Origin: an uncultured Propionibacteriaceae bacterium
GTDB taxonomy: Bacteria; Actinomycetota; Actinomycetes; Propionibacteriales; Propionibacteriaceae
Length of the DNA stretch: 64,000 nucleotides
Assembly (NCBI GenBank): GCA_938046585.1
Contig: CALIWR010000035.1
Coordinates: forward strand, 1-64,000
Reading direction: 5' to 3'
A model generated the notes under the pieces. The model worked only from the letters and a program-made list of their open reading frames with translations. It had not been told where the DNA came from and searched no databases. The translations under genes and the position numbers were made by a program. Of this stretch, positions 61,454 to 64,000 are shown in pieces (position 1 is the stretch's first letter; every line of letters begins with the position of its first letter).

Positions 61454-61600
61454 GCTTGACGGGCACTTTCACCCCGCCTCACGGTTGACTTTGAGGTACC
61501 GGTACGGTCGTCTACGAGACACCCCGGGCCCTTCGGCCACTCGTCCCCCGGACTACGTTAGGGCCGTGGTGTAAGGGTTTTGGGAGCACGCGGAGGGATT
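61454..61600 (+). other. intergenic region before the roadblock-like genes
   Basis: 147 bp. Contains TTGACT (61485-61490), but no -10 at good spacing. CGGAGGG sits 4 nt before the GTG at 61601. No hairpin of note. Confidence 0.4.
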
Positions 61601-61981
61601 GTGGACGTACACATCGCCAAGCTGCGAGAGGCGATTCGGTACGGGGAGTCCCAGTTCGGCGACGGGATGCTGAGCTTCGGGATCTACGACGCTAACACCG
61701 GACTCGAGATCATCGCCCACAATCCCCGGCCTCAGGCCGGGGCCGCGTTCTCGGACCTGATCACGACCATGAACACCAAGTTCGCCCAGGCCGACATCCT
61801 GCCCCCGATCGGAGACTACTACCTGGTCCGTCTGGCTGAGGGGCGGCTGGCGGTGGTGCTCTGCTTCAGCGCTGTCCTGCAGGGCCTGCTGCTGGTGGAT
61901 GTCTCACTGGTCAGTATCGGAGCGGTGGTGTCGATGGTGATCCCGCGGCTGCTGGAACTCGGGCGGCAGGCGATCGCATGA
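61601..61981 (+). CDS. roadblock/LC7-like small protein
   Basis: 126 residues from GTG 61601, preceded by GGAGGG. Pattern GDGMLSFGIYDANTGLEIIAH, YYLVRLAEGRLAVVLCFSAVLQGLLLVDV, then VVSMVIPRLLELG fits the roadblock/LC7 fold found in bacterial GTPase regulators, but this is judged by shape of the sequence only. Overlaps the next gene by ATGA; the two look like paralogues. Confidence 0.6.
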   Translation: MDVHIAKLREAIRYGESQFGDGMLSFGIYDANTGLEIIAHNPRPQAGAAFSDLITTMNTKFAQADILPPIGDYYLVRLAEGRLAVVLCFSAVLQGLLLVDVSLVSIGAVVSMVIPRLLELGRQAIA

Positions 61982-64000
61982 CATTAGTTGATCTATCCGC
62001 GATTCACAATGCCTTAACCGCTGCGATCAAGGCCTTGGATCCGCCGCCGCTGGCCTGTATCGCCTGGGATGCGGCGACTTCTCGGGAACTCGATTCGATG
62101 CACCCCGAGCAGGGCCTGAGTGAACTGCTGCAAGGGGTGATCGACGATCTGGACACGGTCTTAGAGGACTTGGCACTGGGTTACGTCGACCGCTTCGCGC
62201 TGATCCAGCATGCCCAGACTGACCAGGGGGTACGAACCGCGACCGTCCTGATCCTGGTGCAGTCGGTCACGGTCGCCATGACCGTGGATGTGGCGACGCT
62301 GAACCTCGGAATCCTGTTCAACAAGGTGATCCCGACTTTGGAGCGGCAGGTGGCCGAGGCCCAGGGGGCCGCTCCCGCTGCCACCGTCAAAGAACACCGC
62401 CCGGCCCGCAGCCCAGCATCGGCGAGTTACGGGATGCCCAGCGCCCCCAGCGCGGCGTATTCGTCGCAGACTGCCTCAGCCCCGGCCAGTTCCGCCTCCG
62501 CGGCCGTCTACCAGCCCGCACCCCGTACCACCGAATCAGCGTCAAGCCAGCCGGATCCGGTTCCGGAGTCGAATTGGGCCCCACGCCTCGATCCTGCCCC
62601 GGAGTCCGGCTGGGCCCCACGCCCCGATCCTGCCCCGGAGTCCGGCTGGGCCCCGGCCGGACGCTCCCCGGCGCAGCCGCCCGAACCGTCGAGGTCCGGC
62701 TGGGCCCCGGCCCCGGTGGCGCCATTCTCGGCCGTACCACCCCCCGCGGCAGGACCCCAACAGGCTCAGCAGCCCCAGCCTCAGCAGACTCCTAGGCGGA
62801 TCGCCGCGTCGGGTACTGGTGCAGTCTTCCCGCCGGCGCGCGCCGGCCAGCCCGTTGTCGGCGGCCCGGCTCCCGAGATCAGCCCCCGGCGCCGGGCCGA
62901 CGATCCGCCGCCCGCGCTGCGCCCGTCCAGCCAGCCGGGCTGGGCTGAGGCGACGCGACCCGGCGGGCACGCCGGCGATTCCCCTTTCGAGCCGCGTCAT
63001 TCGCCAGGGCGGCCCGCGGATGCCAGCGCCTCTGGCTATGCCCCAGGCTGGCCCGCCCAGCTACCACCCCCGTACGAGCCGGGCCACCCGGCGTACGAGC
63101 AACGACCCGGCTATGAACGTCAGCCCGTACCACCGGGTTATCCCACTTCCCGAGCCTCGGCGTACGACCCCCCGGGCTACCCGACGTCAAGCGCCTCCGC
63201 GTACGATCAGCGTCCCGGTCCCCCGCCTGGGTACGGGTACGAGCGCCAGCCTGGGCCACCTCCGGGATACCCCTCCTCGAGCGCCTCGGCGTACGATCAT
63301 CCGGGTTACCCGACGTCAAGCGCTTCCGCGTACGACCACCCCGGCTACCCCCGTTCGAGTGCCTCGGCGTACGACCACCCCGGCTACCCCCGTTCGAGTG
63401 CCTCGGCGTACGACCACCTGGGTTACCCGACGTCAAGCGCCTCCGCGTACGACCGGCCCGGCTACCCCAGCTCGAGTACCTCAGCGGGTTACCCGACCTC
63501 TAGCGCCTCGGCGTACGACCGGCCCGGCTACCCCGCCTCCAGCAGCTCCGCGGGCTACCCGACCTCCAGCAGCTCCGCGTACGATTTGAACGATCGACAA
63601 GGTTCCGGGCCGCGGCATTCGGCCTCAGGAACGGAGCTGTTCGAGCCGAGGTCCAGCAGCAACCGGCTCTGGAACGCGGTCAAGCGGGGGTCGCGGTCGC
63701 TATTTGGGAGGGGCGCGATCCCGGCGGCCAAGACCCCAGCAACCCTGACGGCGGCCTTGACCCAGCACCTGGGCGATCTGCGGTCAAAGCGGAGCAATGT
63801 GCCGCCGGCGGTGACCGCGGACCTGCTGGCCGATGCCCTGCGCAGCATGGCGAAGGCTGAGCTGGACCTGCCGCCGGGTCTGCTGGAGGACTTCACTCTC
63901 GCCGCCCGCGAATACCCCCAGATCGGCGAGGCGCTGTCGGTGATCCTCGGCGAGGCCCCGGCCGAGCCTGAGCAGCAGCCCGAACCACCGCTCGACACCC
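61978..64000 (+). CDS. roadblock-like protein with long PGY/SSASAY repeat tail (partial at window end)
   Basis: Open from ATG 61978 to the end of the window (674 codons, no stop), so the 3' end is missing. Residues 1-125 mirror the preceding protein (TATVLILVQSVTVAMTVDVATL, NLGILFNKVIPTLERQ). Residues about 140-380 are Pro/Ala/Ser-rich with three SGWAP/NWAP-type repeats. Residues about 390-540 hold ten or so units of the form YDHPGYPTSSASA. A final helical region begins near residue 560 (RLWNAVKRGSRSLFGRG). No membrane segment. Probably a scaffold or multivalent adaptor; function not known. Confidence 0.7.
   Translation, partial: MTLVDLSAIHNALTAAIKALDPPPLACIAWDAATSRELDSMHPEQGLSELLQGVIDDLDTVLEDLALGYVDRFALIQHAQTDQGVRTATVLILVQSVTVAMTVDVATLNLGILFNKVIPTLERQVAEAQGAAPAATVKEHRPARSPASASYGMPSAPSAAYSSQTASAPASSASAAVYQPAPRTTESASSQPDPVPESNWAPRLDPAPESGWAPRPDPAPESGWAPAGRSPAQPPEPSRSGWAPAPVAPFSAVPPPAAGPQQAQQPQPQQTPRRIAASGTGAVFPPARAGQPVVGGPAPEISPRRRADDPPPALRPSSQPGWAEATRPGGHAGDSPFEPRHSPGRPADASASGYAPGWPAQLPPPYEPGHPAYEQRPGYERQPVPPGYPTSRASAYDPPGYPTSSASAYDQRPGPPPGYGYERQPGPPPGYPSSSASAYDHPGYPTSSASAYDHPGYPRSSASAYDHPGYPRSSASAYDHLGYPTSSASAYDRPGYPSSSTSAGYPTSSASAYDRPGYPASSSSAGYPTSSSSAYDLNDRQGSGPRHSASGTELFEPRSSSNRLWNAVKRGSRSLFGRGAIPAAKTPATLTAALTQHLGDLRSKRSNVPPAVTADLLADALRSMAKAELDLPPGLLEDFTLAAREYPQIGEALSVILGEAPAEPEQQPEPPLDT
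63150..63590 (+). repeat. tandem PGYPxSSASAYD coding repeats
   Basis: In-frame 39-45 bp units encoding PGYP(T/R/S/A)SSASAYD-like peptides, several nearly identical (for example 63285-63440). Low-complexity, tyrosine- and proline-rich, resembling intrinsically disordered sticker-spacer sequence. Confidence 0.85.

Noticed and set aside
1..64000. tRNA, rRNA, transposase, integrase or cas genes
   Set aside because: I looked for T-loop/anticodon patterns and for recognisable motifs of these proteins and found none; short degenerate ones could be missed by eye.

Overview
The window is high-GC DNA with actinobacterial hallmarks: a complete ESX/type VII secretion core, EfeUOB iron uptake, an MptB-like mannosyltransferase, the phosphatase/DUF3090/SCO1664 trio, and many genes with a TANNNT box 6-7 nt upstream of the start codon (probable leaderless transcripts). 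It is a chromosomal stretch of an actinomycete; family level cannot be fixed by reading alone. No tRNA, rRNA, transposase or cas gene was seen.

Layout. 1-366: 144-bp tandem repeats that fold into a long nested hairpin, running into the stop codon of pheA. 0.4-11.7 kb: housekeeping genes (pheA, MFS exporter, cysK with a cysteine-rich leader peptide, DUF2510 protein, yigZ, NIF3-like protein, pcp) interrupted by a 4-kb NB-ARC/TPR STAND gene that is followed by a decayed copy of part of yigZ. 11.7-15.6 kb: efeUOB with an iron-box-like site. 15.7-15.8 kb: a decayed inverted copy of the 144-bp repeat. 15.8-31.2 kb: type VII secretion locus (mannosyltransferase, mycP, eccC, eccD, an unknown conserved-looking gene, eccE, eccB, two WXG100 proteins, a small helical protein and a large Gly-rich substrate). 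31.2-34.9 kb: aat, ecsC-like, alr, lipoprotein, with a two-repeat CRISPR-like remnant between aat and ecsC. 34.9-39.3 kb: siderophore ABC operon plus HAD hydrolase with a DtxR-type box. 39.3-44.0 kb: oxidoreductase/TetR pair with a clear operator, AAA ATPase with paired palindromes over its promoter, serine hydrolase, MhuD-like protein.

44.2-54.6 kb is the standout: a lower-GC, probably acquired biosynthetic island. An MFS exporter, phzC, phzD and phzE (DAHP synthase, isochorismatase, ADIC synthase) are followed by a carboxylic acid reductase and a phosphopantetheinyl transferase, under a divergent XRE/MmyB-type regulator. The Phz trio should make trans-2,3-dihydro-3-hydroxyanthranilate (DHHA). 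The ring-forming genes phzF, phzA/B and phzG are absent from the window; in their place is an ATP/NADPH enzyme that reduces a carboxylate to an aldehyde. The logical product is an amino-aldehyde derived from DHHA or 3-hydroxyanthranilate, not a classical phenazine.

54.6-64 kb returns to ordinary high-GC genes: M3 peptidase, YceI, CPBP protease, nucleoside-kinase-like protein, the phosphatase/DUF3090/SCO1664 operon, a hypothetical protein, and two roadblock-like proteins, the second carrying a long PGY/SSASAY repeat tail that runs off the window.
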